Positions 6,688 to 12,804 of a DNA stretch of 14,381 nt are shown one piece after another. The number at the start of each line of letters is the position of its first letter. Positions within the stretch are counted from its first letter, which is position 1. The stretch covers positions 1 to 14,381 of the forward strand of contig CANAUU010000016.1 of assembly GCA_947364965.1 (NCBI GenBank). The letters are read 5' to 3'. The notes under the pieces are model-generated. The model was given only the letters and a program-made list of their open reading frames with translations. It was not told where the DNA came from and ran no database searches. The DNA comes from an uncultured Candidatus Saccharibacteria bacterium (lineage in GTDB: Bacteria > Patescibacteriota > Saccharimonadia > Saccharimonadales > Saccharimonadaceae). Made by a program: the position numbers and the translations under genes.

Positions 6688-7224
6688 ATGGTGAAGCGGT
6701 ATTTTTATAGCAAACGACCCAATGGGATTGCTAAAGAGGAACAAGCAAAAACAAACCAACAAAACTGGGATGAATACTATGCAAATTTAATAAGAAACTT
6801 GCAGGGAGGAGTTAATTGGTTGCAAAAAAGAGAAGAAGAACGTTGGGAGCGTAAACAAGCTTTTGAAGAAGGTGAGATTGCTTTCTCTTGTGAAGAACTG
6901 TCATTTCTAGAGTTCGACAAGGACTACACAATAGCAAAATATGATGGTAAAGAGGTAAAATTCAGAAAAGGTGGATTTGAGAACGAAATGCTTGGCATTT
7001 TAAGTCGAGCAATTGCTAGTAAGGTCAAAACTGTCACAGAAGAACAGCTGGCTGGCTCACTAGAAAGAGCGACTGGTAAAAATTGCATTTACAAAACAGT
7101 TCGGAACACTCGTGATAGATTGAATGCGAAATTTCAAAGTGGACTTGGGTTGTCGAACGTAGTCAAATCAGACAATGGCGAATATGAGCTTGAAGAACGA
7201 TACCTACGCTTACCTAAAAAATAG
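6688..7224 (+). CDS. Winged-helix-like DNA-binding protein
   Basis: 178 aa. Residues 1-65 are polar and rich in Lys, Glu and Gln (many Trp/Glu in WLQKREEERWERK), probably a helical arm. Residues ~98-170 look like a winged helix: helices in LGILSRAIASKV and EEQLAGSLERAT, a recognition-like segment NCIYKTVRNTRDRLNAKF, and a wing NGEYELEERY at the end. It resembles small uncharacterised regulators common in CPR genomes. Own promoter; ATG 6688 lies 12 nt after GAGG. A 9-codon frame (6681-6710) with closer SD spacing overlaps the start in another phase and might tune initiation. Possible repressor or copy-control protein of the element; no target is evident. Confidence 0.7.
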   Translation: MVKRYFYSKRPNGIAKEEQAKTNQQNWDEYYANLIRNLQGGVNWLQKREEERWERKQAFEEGEIAFSCEELSFLEFDKDYTIAKYDGKEVKFRKGGFENEMLGILSRAIASKVKTVTEEQLAGSLERATGKNCIYKTVRNTRDRLNAKFQSGLGLSNVVKSDNGEYELEERYLRLPKK

Positions 7225-7298
7225 AGTCTGACTCTTTTCGTGACAACAGGGGTAGAATAAAGAGTCGAAAAAGTCCAGTACCTCCTAGAATAGAGGTA
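7224..7298. promoter_or_regulatory. Palindrome cluster before the SpoVG/rep operon
   Basis: AGAGTC-T-GACTCT (7224-7236), GACTCTTT (7230-7237) with AAAGAGTC (7259-7266), and TACCTC (7279-7284) with GAGGTA (7293-7298). The third encloses TAGAAT (7286-7291), which ends 6 nt before ATG 7298. This could be an operator over a promoter, or part of a rolling-circle origin. Confidence 0.4.
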
Positions 7299-7453
7299 TG
7301 GGAAAACAGGAAGACCGAGTAAAGAGCGAGGAACAGTCAAAACCATTGACTGACGCAGACGAACTCTTGGCTCGGTTTTTCGATGTCCTGATTGAGATGG
7401 ATTTTGAGCAGCAACGCAGACAACAGATGGAGGGCAATAATGAAAGTATCTGA
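7298..7453 (+). CDS. Small acidic protein of unknown function (51 aa)
   Basis: ATG 7298 to TGA 7451-7453. The peptide starts MGKQEDRVKSEEQSK, has a helical middle (ADELLARFFDVLIEMDFEQQRRQQ) and ends NNESI. Its end overlaps the SpoVG-like start by 14 bp. There is no usable SD (GAGG is only 1 nt from the ATG), but TAGAAT ends 6 nt upstream, so the mRNA may be leaderless. First gene of a likely operon with spoVG-like and rep. No family recognised. Confidence 0.55.
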   Translation: MGKQEDRVKSEEQSKPLTDADELLARFFDVLIEMDFEQQRRQQMEGNNESI

Positions 7454-7751
7454 AGTCAATGTAGTGCCGATTCGACCAAAGGATGGGCTAGTTGCTTTTG
7501 CGAGTTGCGTGATTGACGATTCGCTATACCTTGGCTCTATTGCTGTGCATACTCGTCCATCTGGCGAGTATCGTTTAGTGTTCCCTACCAAAACGATTGG
7601 CGACGCAAGGGTGAACGTGTTCAACCCGATAAACAAAAGTGCTGGTGTTGTTATCACCGAGGCAGTGACGAAGAAATGTGATGAAGTTTTTGGAAAATGT
7701 GATGAGGAAAATTGCGATGATGGACACCGTGACACTAATCTATACCTGTAA
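7440..7751 (+). CDS. SpoVG-like protein
   Basis: 103 aa. ATG 7440 was preferred over an in-frame ATG at 7392 because GGAGGG lies 6-7 nt upstream and the protein then starts at the usual SpoVG N-terminus. The hallmark order is present: VSEVNVVPIRP, then LVAFASCVIDDSLYLGSIAVH, then YRLVFPTK, then VNVFNPINKSAGVVITEAV. SpoVG proteins are small nucleic-acid-binding regulators, known from sporulation and septation in Firmicutes and frequent on conjugative and integrative elements. The tail is longer than usual and has three Cys and one His (KKCDEVFGKCDEENCDDGHRD cut short here), a possible metal site. It overlaps the preceding small gene by 14 bp and rep by 35 bp, so all three are probably co-expressed for element replication or its control. 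Confidence 0.8.
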   Translation: MKVSEVNVVPIRPKDGLVAFASCVIDDSLYLGSIAVHTRPSGEYRLVFPTKTIGDARVNVFNPINKSAGVVITEAVTKKCDEVFGKCDEENCDDGHRDTNLYL

Positions 7752-8418
7752 AGAACGTTTGAGTCGAGCAAACTCACCCTTTTCCGACTTTTCTAGGAAC
7801 AGCAAGGGCTTTGCCCAAGCCATCTTGAGTGGCGATGAATTACGCCGAGAACGAGGGTTATACTACCCCACTATCCGATATTGCGAACGACCAGTCAGTG
7901 GTGGAACTACTGGCACGACTTGGGAGCTGGCTATTGAGTTCTCGATACCAAAGCTTCTGTGTGGCAATAACTTATATGAGTTTAACGAAACGTCATTAGG
8001 CAGTATTGTACAAACTCTATACGAACGTATTATCGAAATGGGGATTACATTCATCCAACAAGCTGACATTCCGCATCTTTACGTCAGACGGATGGACATT
8101 GGAAAAAATATCTTAATGCGCAGCCGTCTTGAGGTTGATAGCGTCATTCGCTCCATTGGTAATGCCAAAGTGAATCATCATCTGAACTTTGACAAAGTTG
8201 ACTACGTAAACGGTGGTCGCCTTGTTCGATTTTCCTCTAAAAATGAGGACATAGCTTTTTACAACAAGAGCAAAGAGCTTGAACAGAACTCAGCAAGCAA
8301 TGATACTCTGATTGCGGCAAAATTCTCAGGCGTGTTGCGATTCGAGATTAAGATGAACGGCAAGAGGTTAATTGAACGGCGAATGAAGGACGCTGGACTA
8401 GAAATTCCTGATACGTGA
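7717..8418 (+). CDS. Replication initiator, filamentous-phage gpII-like (N-terminal part, ends at in-frame UGA)
   Basis: 233 codons to TGA 8416-8418. ATG 7717 was chosen because GAGGA lies 9 nt upstream and M-M-D-T-V matches the M-I-D start of M13 gpII; in-frame ATGs at 7678 and 7681 would lie deeper inside spoVG. Features shared with the gpII/Phage_CRI family: a strand-rich N-terminus, IEFSIPKLLCGNN (73-85), YVRRMDIGKN (122-131), an FYNKSKELE tyrosine motif (Tyr182) and VLRFEIKMNGK (206-216). Such enzymes nick one strand and drive rolling-circle replication. The same frame continues for 126 more codons after the UGA, so the gene is either broken by a point mutation or read through. Same-strand neighbours are spoVG-like and the recombinase. 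Confidence 0.75.
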   Translation: MMDTVTLIYTCKERLSRANSPFSDFSRNSKGFAQAILSGDELRRERGLYYPTIRYCERPVSGGTTGTTWELAIEFSIPKLLCGNNLYEFNETSLGSIVQTLYERIIEMGITFIQQADIPHLYVRRMDIGKNILMRSRLEVDSVIRSIGNAKVNHHLNFDKVDYVNGGRLVRFSSKNEDIAFYNKSKELEQNSASNDTLIAAKFSGVLRFEIKMNGKRLIERRMKDAGLEIPDT

Positions 8419-8430
8419 GAGTTTCAGAAT

Positions 8431-8799
8431 TTGTTCACGAACAAAGTGTGTCAGACATTATTATTAAAACGGCTAAATTATATCTTAGACTGCATTCCCA
8501 AAATCCCACTCGATGATGAGAGCAACACTCCAAACTTATTAGCTAACATCGTAGCAGAAGAATCCCAGACATCAAAGCGAGGCGGTTTTAGCAGGTCGCT
8601 CACACGCCTAGGGCTTGTCTACGCCTTAAAAAGCGGGATGAGTATGCGAGAACTTGAAACGATGGCTGAGGATGGATTTGGCAAAGCGGCACTTGGACAG
8701 TTGAAAAACATCCGAGGTAGCCCTGGTCATTGCCAATTAAAGAACTTACTAGCCGTCAAAAAGGCGGTTGAGGAGTTTAGGATGTTGGATCTGCTTTAA
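8431..8799 (+). CDS. C-terminal part of the replication initiator, after the UGA
   Basis: In phase with the upstream rep frame. The open stretch runs from 8419 to TAA 8797-8799 (126 codons). The coordinates given start at TTG 8431, the first plausible independent start, but no SD supports it. The content looks intact: EFQNLFTNK, a leucine-rich KRLNYILDCIPKIPL, then GGFSRSLTRLGLVYALKSG and MSMRELETMAEDGFGKAALGQ cut short. This fits the helical C-terminal part of gpII-like initiators. Total length with read-through would be 360 aa, against ~410 for M13 gpII. The absence of other stops or frameshifts suggests a recent lesion, a sequencing error or functional read-through. Confidence 0.6.
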   Translation: MFTNKVCQTLLLKRLNYILDCIPKIPLDDESNTPNLLANIVAEESQTSKRGGFSRSLTRLGLVYALKSGMSMRELETMAEDGFGKAALGQLKNIRGSPGHCQLKNLLAVKKAVEEFRMLDLL

Positions 8800-8801
8800 T
8801 G

Positions 8802-8848
8802 GAGAATGCTCCTTATTTATGTTATAATATAAGTAAGGAAACATTCTC
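8802..8848. promoter_or_regulatory. Large hairpin with the recombinase promoter in its loop
   Basis: GAGAATG (8802-8808) pairs with CATTCTC (8842-8848), and 8811-8820 pairs with 8829-8838 (10 bp, one G-U). The 8-nt loop contains TATAAT (8823-8828), an extended -10 (TGTTATAAT, 8820-8828). It lies between rep and the recombinase. It may be an operator or terminator, or a single-strand origin. Confidence 0.55.
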
Positions 8849-8886
8849 TTTGCGATAAAATAATCATTTTGAAAGGAACGATAGCT

Positions 8887-10440
8887 ATGCACAAAAATTA
8901 TAAAGGCGTTAAATGCGTACTTATTGCCAGAGTGTCCGAAGAAGGTCAGCGAAAGGCTCTACCAGCTCAAAAACGAAACTTAGTGGAATACGCCAATAAG
9001 CTCGATTTAGACGTGGACATTGAAAAAGATTATTACGAATTTGATGAAACAGCTTTCAAAAGTGATGAACGAGACCAGTTTCATGAACTCGCACATAAAA
9101 TTAGCAATTTGACTGAATTTCGTATTATAGCATTTGATAAAGTTGACCGTTTTACTCGTGATTATTCCGATGAAGCAGTCAAAAACTTTAGAAAGCTCGT
9201 AAAAGCTGGTAAAATTGAACTTCATTTTGTTTCCGAAGGGCTTATTATTCATAAAAATTCACCTGCAAGCGATTGGACAAGGCTAGGAATGAGTATGGTA
9301 ATGAGTGAAAATTACTCGGCTTGTGTGTCTGACAATATTAAACGGTGGCAAAAGAACGCCGTTAAAGTTGGTAAATACCCAGGAAAGGTACCGATTGGAT
9401 ATCTTAATGTCACTACTGGGTATGATGCTCGTGGTGACAAAATTACGGACGTCATCGTGGATAAAGACCGAGCACCATACATCAAGAGAGCCTATGAACT
9501 AAGGTTGCAAGGATACTCGGTTAAAGCGATTACGCTACAGTTAAAGAAAGACGGTTTTACAAACCCAAAGACAATGCGACCGTTACCTCCAAGCTCCATT
9601 GACGTAATACTGAAAAATCCTTTTTATATTGGGAAAGCCAAATGGGGAGACTACAATTACCAACATTGCTATCCGCCGATTATCGACTCTAGGTTATTTG
9701 AGGCGGTACAGAGAATAAACAATGAAAACGCAAAAGGCAGTTTCGGTGCAGCAAAAACCAGCGTCTGCAAGGTGTATCCACACTCAAAGCTCCTATATTG
9801 TGGTGTTTGCGGTGGCATTATGTCACCATACACCAAAAAGGGTCACGTTTATCTACGTTGCTCAAAGAGTAAAGCAGAATGTGGTAACTGTGGGGTGTCC
9901 GAGGTCGAAGTGGACGAGACGATTACTGACGTACTTAATCATTTACAAATCACTAATGCAGATGTATCGAGGATTCTCAAGAGGATGAAAGATAAGCATG
10001 ATAACGAGCAACGATATTTTGCCAACCAAATTAAGCAGGTTCGTGACGAATATCGTAAACTAGAACGAAAAAAGGACATGGCATACGACGACCGCCTCAA
10101 TGGCAGTATTACGTTGTCACAATATGAAAAGATTGCAGCACAATGTGACAAACGGATGACTGAATTGGACGAGCAGGTAGTAGAGTTAGAAGGCGAGGAT
10201 GGGAGTTTCTTAGTGGATGCTGCGTATCTGTTAGAGTTGGCAAAACGTGCATCTGACCTATACAAAAGTTCGAGAAATGAGTTGAAGAATAAATTACTCA
10301 AAACTATTTTCTCGAACCTAAAATCGACCAACAAAAAAGTCGATTTCTCTCTGTTGAAAGGCATCGACATCTTCTTTTTTGCTCCAAAAACGGAAATCTG
10401 GCTCCCGGGGCCGGGCTCGAACCGGCAACCTCGAAGTTAA
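8887..10440 (+). CDS. Large serine recombinase (integrase)
   Basis: 517 aa from ATG 8887 (AAAGGA 9 nt upstream; a TTG six codons earlier is less likely). Resolvase domain 8-155: catalytic Ser17 in ARVSEEGQ, ALPAQKRNL, and DKVDRFTRD (84-92). Recombinase domain 165-285, with GKVPIGY and LKNPFYIGKAKWG. Zinc ribbon: CGVC (305-308) with later Cys at 325, 332 and 335. Coiled coil 360-435. It catalyses integration and excision through a Ser-linked double-strand break. The last 39 nt lie antisense to the tRNA-Asn gene and the stop falls in the anticodon, so residues 508-517 (GPGSNRQPRS) are host-encoded. The core TGG is codon 505. Its native end lies at 2034-2148. Confidence 0.95.
   Translation: MHKNYKGVKCVLIARVSEEGQRKALPAQKRNLVEYANKLDLDVDIEKDYYEFDETAFKSDERDQFHELAHKISNLTEFRIIAFDKVDRFTRDYSDEAVKNFRKLVKAGKIELHFVSEGLIIHKNSPASDWTRLGMSMVMSENYSACVSDNIKRWQKNAVKVGKYPGKVPIGYLNVTTGYDARGDKITDVIVDKDRAPYIKRAYELRLQGYSVKAITLQLKKDGFTNPKTMRPLPPSSIDVILKNPFYIGKAKWGDYNYQHCYPPIIDSRLFEAVQRINNENAKGSFGAAKTSVCKVYPHSKLLYCGVCGGIMSPYTKKGHVYLRCSKSKAECGNCGVSEVEVDETITDVLNHLQITNADVSRILKRMKDKHDNEQRYFANQIKQVRDEYRKLERKKDMAYDDRLNGSITLSQYEKIAAQCDKRMTELDEQVVELEGEDGSFLVDAAYLLELAKRASDLYKSSRNELKNKLLKTIFSNLKSTNKKVDFSLLKGIDIFFFAPKTEIWLPGPGSNRQPRS
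10399..10406 (+). other. attR core (TGGCTCCC)
   Basis: This is the complement of the tRNA 3' end: TGG is the encoded CCA, C the discriminator, TCCC the start of the acceptor stem. It is identical to 2026-2033. Because the core restores the tRNA end, integration leaves the tRNA gene whole. Confidence 0.8.
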
Positions 10441-10473
10441 CAGCTTCTTGCTCCACCATTGAGCTACCCGGGA
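10399..10473 (-). tRNA. tRNA-Asn (GTT)
   Basis: A full cloverleaf reads on the minus strand. Acceptor TCCCGGG/CCCGGGA, D-stem GCTC/GAGC with a 7-nt loop, anticodon loop CTGTTAA with anticodon GTT (10439-10441), T-arm GCCGG-TTCGAGC-CCGGC, discriminator G, and CCA encoded. The body is 72 nt, 75 with CCA. The first anticodon-stem pair is mismatched (A-G). It is the integration site of the element. Confidence 0.95.
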
Positions 10474-10523
10474 ATATTAAATCACCAGCACGCCACTCCG
10501 AAAGCAGCCCGCCAGTGATTTCT

Positions 10524-10551
10524 ATTATACCACACTTTCTCGAAAAACAAG
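10524..10551 (-). promoter_or_regulatory. Promoter of tRNA-Asn
   Basis: Minus strand: CTTGTT (10546-10551), 16 nt, TATAAT (10524-10529). The predicted start is near 10517, leaving a ~44-nt 5' leader to be removed by RNase P. The leader is bounded by ATCAC...GTGAT arms. Confidence 0.65.
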
Positions 10552-10592
10552 CAAATTCTCTCAATTTCCCCTCCAAAATTCCTCCCCGCATC

Positions 10593-10661
10593 TTGCCAAA
10601 AATCATCTTTCATGCTACAATAGAAGTATAACCCAGTGGAGCTGTCAAAGCCCCATTTTTT
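10593..10661 (+). promoter_or_regulatory. Promoter followed at once by a terminator-like hairpin
   Basis: TTGCCA (10593-10598), exactly 17 nt, TACAAT (10616-10621), with TGC extending the -10. Starting about 15 nt into the transcript is TGGAGCT/AGCCCCA (10637-10643 with 10649-10655, one mismatch), followed by six T. It would act as an attenuator or give a ~35-nt RNA ahead of the DUF2726 gene. A second TAGAAT lies at 10664-10669. Confidence 0.5.
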
Positions 10662-10744
10662 ATTAGAATATTCATAACCGTTATCGCAAGGTGCCCAGAC
10701 CGCTAAATTCCCAAAGCGCCCAGCGAAAACAACTCAACATAACC

Positions 10745-11557
10745 ATGGAAGCCTTCATCGAAGAATACTTAAGCCCGGACAAAGTCCTCATCACCGTCGC
10801 CGTACTCGCGACTGCGGCACTCTTTTTGGTCTCTGTTCTCGCCGGCGTCACTATCCGCCGCCGCGCCCGCGACGCCATGGATCGTTGCCGCTACCGCCCC
10901 CGCAAACATCTCATGGTCGGCGCCGAAAAATACTGTTTCCAACTCTTAAACGACCTCTTCGGCCAACGTTTCTATGTCATCCCCGGCGTCGCCCTTTCTT
11001 CCCTCCTCAGCCACAAAGTTGGCCTCCAGGACCGCCGCGCCGCCTACGGCTTCATCAAGAACAAAACCGTCGACTTCGTCCTTTGTAATCAACGCACCCT
11101 CCGCCCCGTTTGCGCCGTCAAGCTCGAAGACGAAAAAGCCAAACCTGACAAAACTCCCGGCGCCAGCCCCGAAGATATGGAAAAATTCTTCAAAAGCGCC
11201 CGCATCCCCTTCGTCTATATCGAAAATCCCGCCAAACTCACCCGCACCCGCGTCATCGACGAATTCTCTCGCGTCATCTACGAAACCAGCACCATGAAAC
11301 CCCTTCCCCGCGGTCGTCGCAAAAAGACCGCCGAAGACACCCCCGCCACCTACAAAACCCGCCAGAAAAAATCCAAAGACCCTGACGACTCCCCGCGCAA
11401 AGCCTCCAGCTCTAAATCCCGCGCCACATCCGCCTCTTCCGAGCTCGCCTCCAAGCCCCACAAGTCAACCACCACCCCGTCAAAGCCCACAACCCCAGCC
11501 TACGAAGACTACGAAGATGATCTCTCCGACGAAGAGCTCGAAAAATACTTCGAATAG
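10745..11557 (+). CDS. Membrane-anchored DUF2726 protein
   Basis: 270 aa from ATG 10745. An upstream GTG at 10691 is possible, but neither start has an SD; the ATG places the membrane segment close to the N-terminus. Residues ~14-36 (LITVAVLATAALFLVSVLAGV) form one transmembrane helix followed by RRRARDAMDR, predicting a cytoplasmic body. Residues ~55-165 match DUF2726: a GAEKYCFQLL helix, FYVIPGVALSSLL, then KTVDFVLCNQRTLRPVCAVKLED, an arrangement thought to be nuclease-related. ENPAKLTRTRVIDEF closes the domain. The C-terminal ~80 residues are a Lys/Ser/Pro-rich disordered tail ending in an acidic stretch (DDLSDEELEKYFE). Codons are strongly C-ending, as expected of the host flank. Function unknown. 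Confidence 0.8.
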   Translation: MEAFIEEYLSPDKVLITVAVLATAALFLVSVLAGVTIRRRARDAMDRCRYRPRKHLMVGAEKYCFQLLNDLFGQRFYVIPGVALSSLLSHKVGLQDRRAAYGFIKNKTVDFVLCNQRTLRPVCAVKLEDEKAKPDKTPGASPEDMEKFFKSARIPFVYIENPAKLTRTRVIDEFSRVIYETSTMKPLPRGRRKKTAEDTPATYKTRQKKSKDPDDSPRKASSSKSRATSASSELASKPHKSTTTPSKPTTPAYEDYEDDLSDEELEKYFE

Positions 11558-11570
11558 TCGTCCAACTTCC

Positions 11571-12599
11571 CTACCGCCCCAACTGATCGCGCATCGCCCG
11601 CGTCACCATCAGCTCCACCGACGAGTTCATGTTTACTGCCTCCATCTTAATCTCCGGATGCGCAATCTCAAACACCCGAAACACCTCGTCGCAAAACGCC
11701 TGCCCCACCATTTCAATCCCCGCAAAGTCAAATATCACCCTCTGATATTTCTCCAACCCCCTCAAGACCCGCTTCGCCTGCGACCGCGAAATCCACATCG
11801 CTCCCTCCCGATATAATCCCAGTTGCACCACCGTCATTTCTAATTCCGCATACTCCCTCTCACCAATGTAATTCCCAAAAAACTCTTCCAAAGAAATATC
11901 CGTCTGTGCGTCAATCTCAAATCTCACCTCTGTCCCCTCGATTTCATTATCCAGTGCCCTAATCGCATAATCTTTCACAACATTATCCACGACCAGCTCA
12001 TATTCATAACTACCCAATACAAACTTTTTCGCCAATTTCGACACCCAAAAAATCCCCTCCCCTGAATGCGCGCTCGGCATAGTTGTCGTTTTTCCTTTCA
12101 TCAAAGTCTGAATTGCATCCACCTCGTCGTCCAATCCCTTCGCCCTCAAAATCGTTCGGAATACTCCCACCCCATAATCTCGCACCACAAACATCAGCTT
12201 CCCCTCCCGAACTTCCACTAGAATATGTCCATTTTTAGACTTTGAGTGGTCTATAGCGTTATTCAACATTTCCGTAAAACTGAACTGAAGCACCCCTAGA
12301 GCATTCTCCGACACATTCTCGAGCAATTCTCGATTTTGCGTCAAATCCGCCCAGATTTCGTCCTCGTGTGTCAACCACAAATCCAAACTCGTATCAATAA
12401 TTACCCCACCCGACCGTAAAAAATAGAAGATATTCCGCCCCTGGCGTACTGATATAGCCTTCCCTTTCTCAATCAATTCCTTCAATCCCCGACTCACCAC
12501 GGTTCGCCCGCTAAAATTCCCTCGCTCCGCAATTTGCTCCGCCGTCAAGCCGCCTGGATTTTGTTCCAAAACCCCACAAATTGCCTCCATCACCTTCAT
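11571..12599 (-). CDS. HTH / GHKL ATPase / DUF4325 (STAS-like) regulator
   Basis: 342 aa from ATG 12599. The ATG lies 6 nt after a TATAAT and has no SD, so the mRNA is probably leaderless; a TTG six codons upstream would precede transcription. Residues 1-60 are a winged helix (LTAEQIAERGNFSGRTVVSRGL). Residues ~95-230 are a GHKL ATPase: N-box EMLNNAIDHS (110-119), G1 DYGVGVF (141-147), G2 HSGEGIF (178-184). Residues ~245-340 match the DUF4325 STAS-like domain (VIFDFAGIEMVGQAFCDEVFRVF). The layout resembles an anti-sigma-factor kinase fused to its STAS-like partner and a DNA-binding domain, suggesting a one-protein ATP-dependent transcription regulator. The 21-bp repeats before the -10 may be its own operators. 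The role is inferred from domains. Confidence 0.85.
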   Translation of the reverse strand: MKVMEAICGVLEQNPGGLTAEQIAERGNFSGRTVVSRGLKELIEKGKAISVRQGRNIFYFLRSGGVIIDTSLDLWLTHEDEIWADLTQNRELLENVSENALGVLQFSFTEMLNNAIDHSKSKNGHILVEVREGKLMFVVRDYGVGVFRTILRAKGLDDEVDAIQTLMKGKTTTMPSAHSGEGIFWVSKLAKKFVLGSYEYELVVDNVVKDYAIRALDNEIEGTEVRFEIDAQTDISLEEFFGNYIGEREYAELEMTVVQLGLYREGAMWISRSQAKRVLRGLEKYQRVIFDFAGIEMVGQAFCDEVFRVFEIAHPEIKMEAVNMNSSVELMVTRAMRDQLGR

Positions 12600-12605
12600 A
12601 CACCT

Positions 12606-12675
12606 ATTATACACCAAATCCGTAGCATTTTACCGTCAATCCGTAGCATTTTACCGTCAATCCGTAGCATTTTCC
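12606..12675 (-). promoter_or_regulatory. -10 box with three 21-bp iterons upstream
   Basis: TATAAT (12606-12611) is preceded on the minus strand by two full copies and one partial copy of a 21-bp repeat starting at + positions 12618, 12639 and 12660 (core ATCCGTAGCATTTTACCGTC). The spacing is two helical turns, so a bound protein would sit on one face. Each full junction contains TTGACG. Confidence 0.75.
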
Positions 12676-12713
12676 GCAACCAAACCCCTGACCTAGGTGA
12701 GATTTCTGATAGC

Positions 12714-12738
12714 AAAAAGCCGCCCCCGAAGGGGCGAC
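12714..12738 (-). terminator. Intrinsic terminator of the S1 gene
   Basis: On the minus strand GTCGCCCC-TTCG-GGGGCGGC (12719-12738), 8 bp with a UUCG tetraloop and one G-U pair, is followed by TTTTT. It lies about 65 nt after the S1 stop. Confidence 0.9.
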
Positions 12739-12804
12739 TTTCTTCGCGACTGTCTAAATGGCACCGTGACTGCCGCAGCCTATAGCTGCAATCAGAATAT
12801 CGCG

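Larger units (their letters stand above)
2026..10406 (+). mobile_element. Integrated element with serine recombinase, gpII-like Rep and R-M cargo, inserted at tRNA-Asn
   Basis: The limits are set by an identical 8-bp core, TGGCTCCC, at both ends (2026-2033 and 10399-10406). The core at the right end belongs to a tRNA-Asn gene, a typical integration target. The recombinase frame passes through the core and is completed by the sequence just right of the left core, which links the two ends independently of the 8-bp match. The interior is visibly AT-richer and less C-skewed than both flanks. Its cargo is a membrane protein, an HTH protein, two small minus-strand frames, a type II R-M pair, a winged-helix protein, SpoVG-like, Rep and recombinase. 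Unit length is 8373 bp core to core. I see no capsid, secretion or conjugation genes, so it is best described as an integrative plasmid or a satellite-like element. Confidence 0.85.

Noticed and set aside
7337..7777. Minus-strand 146-codon frame opposite spoVG-like
   Set aside because: Shadow of three overlapping + strand genes with SDs or recognised motifs.
8416..8418. Alternative genetic code with UGA as Gly or Trp
   Set aside because: Other genes in the element and their overlaps use TGA as the natural end, and the host proteins read normally with the standard code.
10946..11461. Minus-strand Gly/Ala/Phe-rich frame opposite the DUF2726 gene
   Set aside because: This is an antisense artefact of C-ending codons; the + strand has a recognisable domain.
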